DNA of 64,000 nt from Apodemus sylvaticus (lineage: Eukaryota; Chordata; Mammalia; Rodentia; Muridae). Both the position numbers and the translations under genes were made by a program. Of this stretch, positions 1 to 10,462 are shown piece by piece (the first letter of the stretch is position 1; each line of letters begins with the position of its first letter). The DNA is taken from the NCBI RefSeq assembly GCF_947179515.1, contig NC_067472.1:202699068-202763067 (forward strand). Direction: 5' to 3'. The notes under the pieces are model-generated. The model had not been told where the DNA came from. It searched no databases and saw nothing but the letters and a program-made list of their open reading frames with translations.

Positions 1-267
1 AGTCAAAACTCCTTTAATCACCTGTCCTCCATAAGCCCCTATTCTAACTGGAGGGCCACAATGTTTCTTTGGATCTCCTGGGTTCAATGTCAATTCAGAA
101 CCAGTATCCATTAGCCCCTGGAAAGTCTGATTGTTTCCTTTCCCCCAGGATACAGTTACCCTTGTAAAAGGCCGTAGGTCCCTCTGGGGAAGAATTGGAG
201 AAAGACTAACAGCAAAACTCTTAGGTGTCTTATCAAGATCCTTCCTCAGGGGAACCCAGCCACCCCT
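1..267 (-). pseudogene. pro: ERV-L protease (pro), N-terminal part, cut by window edge
   Basis: The minus strand is open from the gag stop (268-270) to the window edge. It encodes LMDTGSELT at 85-111, with the aspartic-protease active-site triad DTG(S) at 97-108. Retroviral protease processes Gag-Pol after assembly. The flap region lies near or beyond the edge. The catalytic Asp-Thr-Gly is intact, but upstream gag is broken, so no functional product is expected. Confidence 0.8.
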
Positions 268-597
268 TCATTCAAGGGGTTCTGGATCTGTAAACTGGCT
301 CAAGTATGGAAATTGATTCACTGGCTGAGAATGCCTTTTGCCACGATCCAATGCAGCCTTTCTATCATTTGTTTGAGGATTTTTCTGCTTATACAGATCA
401 AACAGATATGCAGTAGGTTTCCTATGTATTTCATCCCTGGAAACACCATGATCGATTAGCCAGCACCAAAGGTCCAAACGAGTCATACCATTATAAATTC
501 CACCTCTCTGCCCATTATGGGGTATGTCATTATAAACATTGTTTTGTCTACGCTGTCCATTATAATAACTATGATCACCTTGTCTCTGGCGATTCAA
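268..597 (-). pseudogene. gag: ERV-L gag, C-terminal region
   Basis: This 109-codon stretch overlaps the capsid fragment by 23 bases in another frame. It is rich in Asn, Gln, Tyr, Arg and Lys, as expected for an RNA-binding Gag tail, but has no CCHC zinc knuckle. It ends at TGA 268-270, and the same frame then continues into the protease region. That stop could be the natural gag terminator (readthrough type) or decay; the sequence does not decide. Confidence 0.65.
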
Positions 598-1492
598 TGC
601 TGCTCAATTCATCTAATTGAGCAGCAGCATCTCTAACCCTAAGGTCTGGCAAAAGGAAAAGGGCAAGAACAAAACTCTTTAAATGTGCTGGTGTCCCTCT
701 CACCAGTTTGCGTCTTATAGGACTGGTGAAGGGCATATCTTCTGAACCTTCCCACTGTAGAGGATTAGATTTTACACAACGTATCCACTCTAGCATTGCA
801 ATTTCCCTAAGCGGTAAAATCCCTTCATCAACACTAAGCCAAGGGATATCAGGCCTCTCCAACTCCTTTTCAGTAGGCCATCTTTTGATAAATACTTCTG
901 TCAACCAATCAAACAAACTTTTGACACCTTTTTGAACTGTGCAAGCTTCCATATTAAACCTAGAATCTCCACTCAGAGGGCCCATGCCAATAAACTCAGC
1001 CTGCTCTAGTTTTATGTTCCTTCCACCATTATCCCACACCCTTAAAATACATTCCCAGGCATATTCCCCAGACTTCTGCTTGAATGAATTAGCAAACTCA
1101 TTAAGCTCCTTATTAGTATAGTGTATTTCCTCATGGACTACACTTTCTACCTCCCCTTTAGGGGCCTGCTTTCCCTTGAGTCTGGTTATAGGTCTAGAAG
1201 AAACTATTGGTGCGTCCTGAGAAACATCAGTATTGTCAGCAAAAGTCACTGCTGGATTATCAGGCTTTGAGGGATTAATTTCCTCAGGTGGAGAAGGCAT
1301 TATTTCAAGAGGTGGGGCTGAGGGTACTACTTCTTCAAGTGGAGCAAATTCTTGAAAATCTGAAGATTCAAAATTCTCAATTTCAACAGGGTCTTCCCAC
1401 ACATCCCCATCCCAAGTTATAGGATCCCATTCTTTGCCAATTAATGCCCTTACTTTAACTGCTGACACCTTCTGAGGTTGAGACTTAAATTT
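575..1492 (-). pseudogene. gag: ERV-L gag, capsid fragment
   Basis: An open stretch of about 300 codons follows a TGA at 1493-1495. Near its start is the motif ALIGKEWDPITWDGD, which I recognise as shared by MERVL Gag and the Fv1 family. A Pro/Glu-rich linker follows, then a tryptophan-rich capsid-like domain (WILRVWDNGGR-type motif, here WECILRVWDNGGR), ending in an AAQLDEL-type segment. In living retroviruses this domain builds the particle core. The copy is out of frame with both neighbours. Its length matches a nearly complete capsid region, which makes it the best preserved part of the provirus. Confidence 0.85.
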
Positions 1493-1495
1493 TCA

Positions 1496-1641
1496 CTGTA
1501 ATTCAGCCAACCTTATAATGAGGGCTTCAGTTTGATTTTCTGCTACTTGAGCTCTATGGCTGCTAGAGAGTAGATTCTCTTCAAGGGCACACTTAGCAAC
1601 TTTTAGATTGTTTACTTGAGTCTGGAACTCTTCGATTTTTA
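1496..1641 (-). pseudogene. gag: ERV-L gag, coiled-coil segment (broken)
   Basis: Conceptual reading of the minus strand gives a leucine/glutamate-rich heptad-like segment resembling the coiled coil between the N-terminal and capsid parts of ERV-L Gag/Fv1. It has no start of its own. It is bounded by stops at 1642-1644 and 1493-1495. It links the two longer gag fragments and shows they belong to one decayed gene. Confidence 0.65.
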
Positions 1642-1935
1642 TCACACAACTCCTTCCTTTCCTTCATTGTTTTTTCCCCAAGATGCTAAGAGCAACCAGC
1701 CAGGAAAATCATTTTCTGATTTTTTCCCCAACTTGGAGAAAGTAGTGTATACCACTGAATCACCTAATTCATCAAGATAATCAAAGGCATTAGCTTCTTT
1801 AAGCTTGAGATATAGTTTTATCCACGGGTCTTCAATATTCTCCAAGCTCCCAGAAGGGAGAGAATCTGGAGAATTTTCAGTAGTTGAAGGTGCTATTGGA
1901 TCAACCAACCAACTCCAAAATTTTGAAACATTCAT
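1642..1935 (-). pseudogene. gag: ERV-L gag, N-terminal fragment
   Basis: This 97-codon open stretch starts with ATG 25 bases after the primer-binding site, the expected place for gag initiation. It encodes an acidic N-terminal domain resembling the matrix-like start of MERVL Gag/Fv1. It ends at an in-frame TGA (1642-1644). The following 1496-1641 bases still encode recognisable Gag coiled-coil sequence, so the stop or a nearby frame change is a disabling lesion rather than the natural end. Confidence 0.75.
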
Positions 1936-1959
1936 CCTTATACTTCTGCTCCTCTAGAA

Positions 1960-1974
1960 CCACTCCCGGTACCA
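1960..1974 (-). promoter_or_regulatory. Retroviral primer-binding site, tRNA-Leu type
   Basis: The minus strand reads TGGTACCGGGAGTGG five bases downstream of the LTR end. This matches the complement of the 3' end of tRNA-Leu (TGGTACCAGGAGTGG) with one mismatch. A tRNA-Leu primer is the defining feature after which ERV-L is named. The better-preserved site at 46918-46934 in the same window supports the reading. Confidence 0.85.
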
Positions 1975-1979
1975 ACTTC

Positions 1980-2518
1980 TGTATTAGTTTGGGTTCTCTA
2001 GAGTCACAGAACATATGGATAGTCTTTATATAGTTAGGGAATTTGTCAATGACTTACAGTCTATAGTCCAGCTCCCCAACAATGATCAGCAGCAGCTGTG
2101 TATGGAAGTCCAAGGATCTAGCAGTTTCTCAGTCCCATGAAGCAAGTAGGCAAGGAAGAGTGAGAGCGAATCTTCATTCTTCCAATGTTCTTATATATCT
2201 CCAGCAGTGGGTGTAGCCCAGATTAAAGGCTGTAGGTCTCCAACAGAGGGTGTAGCCCAGATTATTGGCGTGTGGGTCTCCAGCAGAGGGTGTGGCCCAG
2301 ATTAAAGGTGTGTGCATCCATGCCTTTAATCCCAAATGATCTTGAACTCAGAGATCTCCTTGTCTTAGCCTTGTCTATGCTTCAAGGTCTCCATGCCAAA
2401 ATCCAGGTCAGAAACTTATATCTCTGAGCCTCCAAATTAGGATCATAGGTGAGCCTTCCAATTCTAGACTGTAGTTCATTCCAGATATAGTTAAGTTGAC
2501 AACCAGGAATAGCCACTA
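1980..2518 (-). repeat. 5' LTR of the ERV-L element (MT2/RMER15-like)
   Basis: On the minus strand the sequence ends in ...ctaatACA, directly before the leader and primer-binding site. Its other end, near 2518, begins ...ggctattcctggttgtcaac. The proportions and text resemble rodent ERV-L LTRs of the MT2/RMER15 kind. The region contains three imperfect copies of a 'gtgtagcccagattaaaggc'-type motif (about 2212-2310), a feature of these LTRs. The outer boundary is set by resemblance and is accurate to a few bases only. No TSD could be checked because the far end of the provirus is outside the window. Confidence 0.7.
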
Positions 2519-2525
2519 AACTGAT

Positions 2526-2695
2526 CTTAAATTATACTACAGAGCTATAGTTACAAAGACAGCACGGTCTTTGGCATAAAAACAGACTTGTGATTTGCCA
2601 GAACAGAATAGAGAAGGCAGAAACAAATGAACTCAGTCATGGTTATCTTATTTTTGACACACTTCTCCAAAATATACATTGTATTAAAGCCTATT
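2526..2695 (+). mobile_element. Old L1 ORF2 fragment
   Basis: The stretch starting 'aaattatactacagagctat' and continuing through 'aacagaatagagaagg' is a degenerate version of the L1 ORF2 segment that reads 'kYYRAIV.KTAW...QWNRIE' in the other copies here. It is short, with mismatches and indels, and abuts the ERV-L LTR. It is probably the remnant of the L1 into which the ERV-L inserted. Confidence 0.6.
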
Positions 2696-3165
2696 CAACA
2701 AGCAGTTGTAGCAAAACTGCATTTTAGATATGAGTTCCGGTTGACAGAACACATACCAGATTTGGTCCCTAATACAAGACAAGCAACACAAATGAGGTTT
2801 GGTGAAACAAAAGAAGTTGATTGCAAAGGAATAGCAGGGACAAAAGTGTGGTAAGAGAGTAGTTGAGAGGGTTGAGTAAGCTCAAATACACTGTATAAAA
2901 TTATCAAAGATTTAATAGAAAATTAAAACCTGCATATAAATCTGTAGATGACATGAATTACATTTTCCCTAACCCTTCACAAAAATAAGTTATAAATCTG
3001 TGAAGGACCTTAATTAAATACATGAAATATAGACTTTATTTACTTAAGAAGGTAGGGAGGGAGGCACTAAGAAAGAGGAAGAAAGCGTAAGTAACACTGA
3101 AGATGACTGGAAATGCCATAGGGAAACATTTTATGTCTACTACTATAAGTCTACTATTATATGAC

Positions 3166-3195
3166 TGTATATGTATATATGTATATATATATATG
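3166..3195. repeat. (TA)n/(TATG)n microsatellite
   Basis: Alternating purine-pyrimidine AT-rich dinucleotides, about 30 bases. Confidence 0.85.
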
Positions 3196-4312
3196 TTGCT
3201 TGTGGTATACATATATAAATAATTGAATCATGCTCCTCATATTAGCCACAGACTATCTAGCAAATCCTCATCACCAGGTATAGGAAAAGCTCCCTTCCAA
3301 TTGTTGTTCAGAGGCATTCCTGAAAACATACAAACAATATAACACATTGTCCTTTCATTTTGTTGTCTCCCAGCTTTTGAAAGTAAGACAGTATTACTGA
3401 AGACATGGCACAGTTCAGGCATAAGACTTGGAGGAACGGAGCTGCTGTGCTTTTGGAGGATATCTCTCATAGTACCCAAGCTGCCAAGAGAAACACAACT
3501 AAAAGTCTTATCATGGCATAAAGCATGCAAACCACAGCACCACAGCAAGATATCTCCAAGTGTAAGATAGTATCACTTATATTGTGGGGTTGGGATACAG
3601 GTGTGGAAGGAGGGTAATCAACAGCTGGTCAAACTAGACTTATTACCTGCTGAACAGGCAGCAATAACTTCTTGGCACTAGAAAAAAAAAGCCATGACTA
3701 ATAAAGTAATGGATTCTAGAGGAAAGCCTACAACTGCCGTGTTCCTAAGCCAGTAAAACTTCAAATTGTATTAAATATATATGCTTATAGGCATAGGTAA
3801 ATGTAGCTTCCACCATTCATCAAAGAACCTATTTTTCAGTAGATATATCCCATCACAGAAATACATAACTGGTCAACATGAAGAGGAAAATTGATTTGGG
3901 GTACCCATCTACTATTCATATATTTATGAACAATCCCTACATATAGGGCTTGGAAAACTTTGGAGAAATGGAGACAAAAGATGGTAATATTTAGAAGATT
4001 GGGATGTCTACTCTGAGATAGTGTCTTCTAGATTTTAATACCCGGGTTATTTTCAATGAAGTAGAGGCTTCTGTATTTAATATGGAGTTATACCTATAGA
4101 ATCTTAACAATATGGTCACCGGAGTAAGACCTGCACAAGGACAATACTTATTGACACTCAAATCGAAGTGAAATCTCAGAAGGCAATTCTTCTAGAAGAA
4201 GGTCTATAGGCAATTAATGGCTGTTAAACAAGGGATAGTCAGTCTTATTCAGGAATGGATCCTCTGATAGTTAATCCACTCCCAAGTGTTCATACCTAAA
4301 CATACATACAGC
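3196..4312. other. No gene seen; part resembles an unclassified rodent repeat
   Basis: The only ORF here (3237-3548, minus, 103 codons) resembles nothing I know. From about 3840 the text (repeat-like phrases such as 'gagtaagacctgcacaagg') looks like an abundant rodent interspersed repeat, possibly L1-related, but I cannot name the family. 2700-3165 likewise shows no gene. Confidence 0.4.
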
Positions 4313-4314
4313 AG

Positions 4315-4343
4315 CGTGTGTGTGTGTTTGTGTGTGTGTGTGT
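4315..4343. repeat. (TG)n microsatellite
   Basis: TG dinucleotide run with one TTTG interruption, about 29 bases. Confidence 0.9.
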
Positions 4344-4538
4344 AATTAGGAATAAAACCCAAAAAAGCATGAACATACCAACTTTAACAAGGCAGGGCTT
4401 CTAGTGGAGGGACTGGGACACAAACTCAGCCACAAAACCTTCAACTTAACAATTTGTCATGACTGCAGGATGTGCTTAGGTAAAGGTCCTGTAGAACTTG
4501 TGGGAGTGGCAAATGACTGTTCCAACATGAGATCCGTG

Positions 4539-4553
4539 CCACAAGAGGGCGCC
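4539..4553 (+). promoter_or_regulatory. CTCF-like motif
   Basis: The sequence CCACAAGAGGGCGCC matches the core CTCF consensus (CCASYAGRKGGCRS) at every position except the fifth, where A replaces a pyrimidine. CTCF binds such sites to anchor chromatin loops and insulators. The site contains a CpG, which is rare in this AT-rich window. This is a motif match only; occupancy cannot be read from sequence. Confidence 0.45.
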
Positions 4554-4649
4554 CATGCCTGACACTGCCTGGACCCAGAAACATTGGACAGAACCAATAA
4601 ATACTAAATAAAATAAGGAAAAATAAAATAATAAAAATAAGAAATGTAA

Positions 4650-5290
4650 GAATTTTACAAGTCCATGAAGTGACTCCTAATGATACTCTGCTATACTTGT
4701 AGATCTGAATCTAGCATAATCATCATCAGGGAAGCTTCATCCAACAATTAATGCGAACAGATGCAGAGCCCCACAGCCAAACTAGGCAGAGTGTGGGTAA
4801 TCCTGCAGAAGAGGGGAAGGAAGGATTGTAGGAACCTGAGGACTCAAGGACAGAACAAGAAAATGGCACATAGAATCAGCTACACATAAGTGCACATAAG
4901 GGCTCACAGAGACTGAACCCACAATTCGACCCTGTAGGGGTCCTCTGCATATATGTTATGGTTGTGTAGCTTCATGTTTTTGTGGGACTTCTAATGGTGG
5001 GAGCAGGGTCTATGATTCCTCTGCCTGCTTTTGGAAGCCTTTTCTCTCTTGACGGCTGTGGCACCCAGCCCTAATATGAGCCGATGTGCCTAGCCTTATT
5101 GCAGCATGTTAGCCATGTTTGGTTGATATCCGTGGACAGCCTACTATCAATTTCTGAAAGGGAAAAGAGAGGAGGATTGTACCTGTGGGAGAAGGGAGGT
5201 AGGAGTAGGGACTGGGCTGAGAAGAGGGAGGGGAAATTGGTCAGGATGTAATATATGAGAGAAGAATATATTTTAAAAAAATGAAATAAA
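4650..5290 (+). mobile_element. Old L1 (Lx-type) 3' UTR
   Basis: The segment reads like the 3' UTR of older rodent L1. It begins 'gatactctgctatacttgta...', passes through 'cagagccccacagccaaact', a 'ggaagaggggaag' purine stretch and a second G/A-rich block, and ends in an A-rich tail (5270-5290). The copy at 60.3-61.0 kb on the same strand shares the same order of motifs. There is no coding content. Confidence 0.6.
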
Positions 5291-6447
5291 AACTAAGTCC
5301 ATGGCCCCAAATGCACCACTTGTGTGACTTGGTTGGCTCTCCTGACACACACTGTGGAGCCCCTTACGAGGGCACCCTACTTTTCCAGTATTTGAAAAGG
5401 AGCAGGTAGCAGAAAATGAGCCATGAGCTCACAAGAGGTGTGTCACCCATCTCATCAGATGGTGTAGGAAGTTTGGGCCTTCCTGATTCTCATTATAGGA
5501 CTGTTCTCTTTCAATTGCTCTTTGCTGCCACAGAACCTCATAGCCCCTTCTCATAGCAGGACACAGGGGTGTCCCATGCAGAAAGCCAAGTTAGGAATAA
5601 CTTCCTTGGAACCCAAAGTACACCTAATCTCTTTAGCAAGGTACCTGAGACTGTGCCTTGCACCCATAATAGAAATTTTTTGTATCTTTTGTACCTTGTC
5701 ACCACACTCAGAGCTTATCTGTTACCTGCTCTCACACTAGCTGACTTGGATAATACCATTCTGGTGATTTAACAAGGACAATGTCAAAAGGGAGATGTGA
5801 TACTGTCTGGTTACCTCTTGGGTGGCCACTCTGCTCAATGAGGTTATTAGTATGGTAGCTATGAAACCATGGGGTTTTACTGAATCATCTCTCCTAAGAC
5901 ATTTATTGATATATCTTCTATCACCTGATGATTGCAGGTAAAGGACACTTACGTTGAATGAATGACAGGACTTCATTGTAATCTTACCATCTCTCCATAT
6001 GGGGAAACAGGCTAAATCAATAGACATATTGGAAGAACAGGTTCTGGTTTGTCTTCCTGACCTACGCTTGAGGCTTGTTGGATGAGGTCAGACACACACT
6101 ATAAATCAGAGTCTCCCCCACTCCTGCATTTTCTTGGATCAGCAATACATTCTACCCTCCTCATCCTCTTCTCTTCTTTATTCATCTTGGATTCCAGAAT
6201 AATAGGACCACACAGGAATAAAATACCATAGAACAGAACTAATCAACCAAGGAGAACCAGGTTGACACCATTAAATGGTACTGGAACTGTTAGAATTAGG
6301 AACTAACGGCCTTGAAAACCTTAAGAAACCAGGCTTAGCCACTCATCCTCAATAATTCAATTAAAGACACAATTAGGAATGGAAAGGTGTTTTTTTCCCC
6401 AATGTGATTGCATTGGAAAGCATAAAGAGGTATAGGCCCCCCTCTCT
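5291..6447. other. No gene or recognised element
   Basis: AT-rich single-copy-looking sequence. The short ORFs (largest 96 codons) have no recognisable domain or supporting signal. Confidence 0.5.
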
Positions 6448-6448
6448 T

Positions 6449-6451
<3 letters not shown>

Positions 6452-6505
<54 letters not shown>
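6452..6505. repeat. (CA)n microsatellite
   Basis: About 26 uninterrupted AC units. The poly-Val/Cys translation on the minus strand is an artefact of this repeat. Confidence 0.97.
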
Positions 6506-6508
<3 letters not shown>

Positions 6509-6947
6509 CATGCCTTCAGATTCTTTACTTGTAGTTAGTTTTAAATAGAGGACCACATGTATCCATAGAGGTTCTGGGTCAAGGTATGGTCTCACCCATC
6601 ACCACTATAATTCTTCAAAGTGATCTGAAAATTTGTTGGTATTGTGTAAGACTCTCTAGTAAGCAAATTCCTCTTGATGGATACCACGATCCCATATTTT
6701 TCATTATCCCAGAATAAAATCCCTTGGGAAATTCTAGTTCTTGGGGACTACTGTTTTAATAGTCCGATAGCTAAAGGAGTACACAAGTGTCTCTATAGTC
6801 TGTCTAATCGATTTTTAAAAAGTTTTTTTTTTAATTTAAGAGAACAGATTCTTAAAAGGACTTCCAGTGACATCTATATTATTATAATACAAAGACATTT
6901 AGAAATTACCATCCACATCACCTTGCACATAAAAACACCTCTCCAAG

Positions 6948-7565
6948 CAATTGTGGAGACAAAGTGTGGAACAGAGACTGAAGGAAAGGCCACCCAGAGA
7001 CTGCCCTACCTGGGGATTCATCCTATAAACAGTCACCAAACCCTGATACTATTATAGACAGCAAGAAGAGGGGTTCTGCCAGAGCCTTACACATACAGAG
7101 GCAGATGCTAGCATCCAACCATTGGACTGAGCATGGGGCCCCCAGTGGAGGAGTTGGAGGGAGGACTGGAGGAGCTGAAGGGGTTTACAGCCCCATGGGA
7201 AGAACAATGATGTCGGCCACCCAGATGCCCCAGGACTCCCAGGGACTAAATTATCAACCAAGGAGTACACATGGTTCCAGCTAAAAGTGTGGCAGAGGAA
7301 TGCCTTGTTGGTCATCAGTGGGAGGAGAGGTCCTTGGTCCTGGGATGGCTCAATAGAGGCCCTAACAAAGGGAAATCGAGGGGGTGGGGAAGTGGGAGTG
7401 GGTCGGGTGGAGGGGCATATACTTGGAGGCAGGGGTTGAGAGGAGGGGTTGGGGGCTTTTGGGGAGGCGGGAAACGGGGAAAGGTTTTAGCATTTGAAAT
7501 GTAAATGAAGAAATATTCAATAAAAAAGTAAAAAAAGTAAACAAAACCAAACAAAACAAAAAAAT
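6948..7565 (+). mobile_element. 5'-truncated L1, 3' UTR only, with target-site duplication
   Basis: The insertion holds only L1 3' UTR ('gtggagacaaagtgtggaac' onward), the G-rich polypurine tract at 7378-7490, the end 'gcatttgaaatgtaaatgaa' and an A-rich tail to 7565. It is flanked by CTCTCCAAG at 6939-6947 and again at 7566-7574. This is the target-site duplication expected of target-primed reverse transcription. The family looks like L1_Mus/Lx rather than the younger rat L1. Severe 5' truncation is the usual fate of L1. Confidence 0.8.
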
Positions 7566-7574
7566 CTCTCCAAG

Positions 7575-8036
7575 AGGATCTTGCTAAATCATTGAATCAT
7601 GCCACACAGGATGCACTCAGTTGAGAACAAAAAGAAACTTTATTGACTTTTGTTTTCCTAACATTATATTCTCCATAGAGGGCATCCATGCCACAGCTGA
7701 ACAGACAGGACACAGTTGAAATGTCAGCAGAGAAATTTTCAGTCTTGCCTTAGGACCCTTTCCCAGAGCCCTAACCTTTTGACGTTTGCCCACGCACCAG
7801 CGTTCTGTGCTTCAACAACTTCTGCTGTGCTCTTATATACAGTCTTTATGAATTAGACTGTCACTAATTCCACACTGGGCAGATTGTGTGACTCTCTCCT
7901 GCAACTGATTCATTCAAGCACCTTACTGTATATCTCAGGGCGTTTCTCCCAACGTGACAATATATGCTTACTCTGGGTTTGTATTTATGCTAATTCCACA
8001 AAACCCTTTGCTATGCAGTACCAGTACCTTCTCTAA
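7575..8036 (-). repeat. Candidate LTR or retrocopied 3' end, unclassified
   Basis: The minus strand contains a TATATAAGAG TATA-like box (about 7845). About 200 bases downstream is a good AATAAAG polyadenylation signal (about 7636). This spacing fits an LTR promoter-to-poly(A) unit. I do not recognise the family and cannot define TG...CA ends. A retrocopied mRNA 3' end is an alternative. Confidence 0.3.
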
Positions 8037-8038
8037 AA

Positions 8039-8072
<34 letters not shown>

Positions 8073-8076
8073 ACAG
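8037..8076. repeat. (AAAAC)n simple repeat
   Basis: Seven or so near-perfect AAAAC units. Confidence 0.9.
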
Positions 8077-8237
8077 CCACAACCTCCCTAAAAAGCTTAT
8101 GACTGTATCCTTCCAGAAAAAGAGGCTCCCAAACTTCTTATACTAATTGAACTGTTTCATGGAAATGATTGTTGATTGCCAACAAATGATTCAGATATGA
8201 TTCAGATACAAATGATGAGATAGGATGAAGGGGAAGA

Positions 8238-8756
8238 TGCCAGGAGCCATTCTCACACAGATCTCAAAACCCCCTCCTTTCATCTCACATGCTCAAGCTT
8301 GCTTTTAGAAGGAAAAATACTAGCTTTCAAGTTAGCAAAGTAGCCAGGTGGTCAGCACATACAGAGCTCACCTGAGTGGGCCACAACAGAGCTCACCTGT
8401 GGTTAGGTTACCATAGCAACTCCTTTCCACTTGACTTCCTTGTGATCAATTTATTAAGCCAATTTCCTGCAGCAATATCTAGCTTTTTCATGAGATTCTG
8501 AGAGACAGTTCTGAGAAACTGTTCCCAAAAAACAATGCTTGCCCCTTGAGATTGTTCCCCCAAAACAGTGTCTTGCCCCCTTTACCCCCTCCCTATACCT
8601 TGCTTGCTTTCCTTTTATATTGCAGTGTGTAAAACAATAAAATTTGACAGCTTGATCAGAATACTGTCTTGCTGTCTATCTCTTGCATCTCTTGTGCCCC
8701 ATTTTCTCCCCTAGGTGGTCCAGGGAACCCTGTTGACTGTTCTGCAGGTTGGGACA
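8238..8756 (+). repeat. Solo LTR, ERVK-type (probable)
   Basis: The block begins TGCCAGGAGCC and ends GTTGGGACA (TG...CA). It has a TATA-like TTTTATATTG at about 8613, AATAAA at 8636-8641, and a U5-like CT-rich run 'tctatctcttgcatctcttg'. This order (U3, TATA, poly(A) signal, pyrimidine-rich U5) is that of a class II (ERVK) LTR. No clear TSD flanks it, so the outer ends may be eroded. No internal retroviral sequence is attached, so it is a solo LTR. Confidence 0.6.
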
Positions 8757-9297
8757 CCTCTATATTGTTATATTATATGAATTTCCTTTATATTTGGGCA
8801 TTTAGCATGTATTTGCAATATTTACCAACACACCAATGGCCACTATACACATGTCAGTGTGAAACAGTATAATGCTCTGCCTTCATACTTCCTAATCGTG
8901 TTAATAGACAGTTTTACCTCTTTTCATATGCCAGTGTCTCCTATATTCACACAAGACTACAAAGGTGTTTTCTAACAGACTTTTGAGTTCTCTAAGGTAC
9001 TTTTATGAATTTCCTGGCCTCAATATCCATCTCAGATGTATCGTTTTGAGAGTTCCCTGTAGCTTTAAAAGCCTCTAAAGGTTTTTTCAAGCTATAAATA
9101 TTTCAATAAAGCATGATATGTTTATTACCCTGGCCAGGAAACTCAATGTAGTTCTGTAAAATTATCTATATTAAAATCCTACAGATATACTCACCTACTT
9201 TGGATCATACTGTCTTAAAGTGACCAAAGAGATTCTAAATATTTAATATTTTTATTCCTTTGTCTAAAAGACATAATTCTTTTTTATTATGTTGTCA
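8757..9297. other. No gene or recognised element
   Basis: AT-rich sequence without recognisable repeats or ORFs of note. Confidence 0.5.
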
Positions 9298-9350
9298 TGC
9301 TGAGGGTCATTCAGGGTTTCATGCCTGTTAGGTAAGTGCTCTACAACTGA
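9298..9350 (-). repeat. ID/B4-like SINE fragment (degenerate)
   Basis: The plus strand reads 'ttcagggtttcatgcctgtt', then 'aggtaagtgctctacaactga'. This is a decayed reverse complement of the tRNA-Ala-derived ID head (box A/B region). It is truncated and too diverged to be transcribed. Confidence 0.5.
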
Positions 9351-9351
9351 C

Positions 9352-9363
9352 AAAGAGCTCCCA
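9352..9363. repeat. Target-site duplication, left copy
   Basis: AAAGAGCTCCCA occurs here and at 10470-10481, bracketing the L1 insertion between them exactly. Confidence 0.85.
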
Positions 9364-9591
9364 CACGACCTCATAAAATTACAAAGTTTCTGTAAGGCAA
9401 AGGACACCATCAAGAGGACAAATTGGCAACCAACAAATTGGGAAAAGATCTTCACCAATCCTACGTCAGATAGAGGGTCTAATATCGAATATATATAAAG
9501 AACTCAAGAAGTTAGACTTCAGAAAACCAAACAACCCTATTAAAAATGGGGTACAGAGTTAAACAAAGAATTCTCACCTGAAGAACTTCGG

Positions 9592-10158
9592 ATGGCGGAG
9601 AAGCATCTTAAAAAATGCTCAACTTCATTAGTCATTAGGGAAATGCAAATCAAAACAACCCTAAGATTTCATCTTACACCAGTCAGAATGGGTAAGATTA
9701 AAAATTCAGGAGACAGCAGGTGTTGGAGAGGATGTGGAGAAAGAGGAACACTCCTCCACTGCTGGTGGGGTTGCAAATTGGTACAACCACTCTGGAAAGC
9801 AGTCTGGCGGTTCCTCCGAAAACTGGGCACCTCACTTCCAGAAGATCCTGCTATACCACTCCTGGGTATATACCCAGAGGAATCCCCAGCATGTAATAAG
9901 GATATATGCTCTACTATGTTCATAGCAGCCCTATTTATAATTGCCAGATGCTGGAAAGAACCCAGGTATCCCTCAACAGAGGAGTGGATGCAAAAAATGT
10001 GGTATATCTACACAATGGCGTACTATTCAGCCATTGGAAACAATGAATTCATGAAATTCTTAGGCAAATGGATGGAGCTAGAGAACATCATACTAAGTGA
10101 GGTAACCCAGACTCAAAAGGTGAATCATGGTATGCACTCACTAATAAGTGGATATTAG
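9592..10158 (+). pseudogene. L1 ORF2 C-terminal fragment
   Basis: The 188-codon open stretch begins [13 protein letters not shown] and ends ...HSLISGY, the ORF2p C-terminus. The zinc-knuckle-like cysteine motif (C-x3-C-x7-H-C-x3-C) is at residues 44-61 ([18 protein letters not shown]). The endonuclease and reverse transcriptase domains are missing because of 5' truncation, so no active protein is possible. Confidence 0.9.
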
Positions 10159-10420
10159 CCTAGAAAACTGGAATACCCAAAACATAATCCACACATCAAA
10201 TGAGGTACAAGAAGAAAGGAGGAGTGGCCCCTGGTTCTGGAAAGACTCAGTGAAACAGTATTCAGCAAAACCAGAACGGGGAAGTGGGAAGGGGTGGGTG
10301 GGAGGACAGGGGAAGAGAAGGGGATTTGCGGGACTTTTGGGGAGTGGGGGGGCTAGAAAAGGGGAAATCATTTGAAACGTAAATAAAAAATATACCGAAT
10401 AAAAAAAAAGAAAGAAAGAA

Positions 10421-10462
10421 GGCTGAGCAAGCCACGAGGAGCAAACCAATGGCAGCAATCAG
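10421..10462 (+). other. Putative 3'-transduced flank of the source L1
   Basis: The sequence 'ggctgagcaagccacgagga' and the following 22 bases lie between the L1 A-rich tail and a second poly-A, inside the target-site duplications. It resembles a sequence I recall as repeated in rodent genomes, so it may not mark a unique source locus. Confidence 0.65.

Larger units (their letters stand above)
1..2518 (-). mobile_element. ERV-L (MERVL-like) provirus, 5' part, truncated by window edge
   Basis: Read on the minus strand, the order is LTR (2518 to 1980), primer-binding site (1974 to 1960), gag fragments (1935 to 268) and the start of pro (267 to 1). This is the normal 5' order of a retrovirus. 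The gag fragments resemble Gag of the MERVL/ERV-L group and the related host restriction gene Fv1. The tRNA-Leu primer-binding site is typical of ERV-L. The reading frame is broken by stops and frame changes, so this is an old, non-coding copy. The rest (pol, dUTPase if present, 3' LTR) would lie left of the window. It may sit in older L1 sequence, because an L1 ORF2 fragment abuts its LTR at about 2526. Confidence 0.85.

Noticed and set aside
3237..3548. 103-codon minus-strand ORF, Cys-rich
   Set aside because: No start context, homologue or domain; expected by chance.
6335..6595. ORF with a Val-Cys run
   Set aside because: Translation of the (CA)n microsatellite.
8238..8756. TSD around the ERVK-type LTR
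   Set aside because: Six-base flanks do not match (ggaaga against cctcta), so the exact ends remain uncertain.
9298..9350. tRNA-like sequence
   Set aside because: A decayed ID-type SINE head, truncated and without a foldable cloverleaf.
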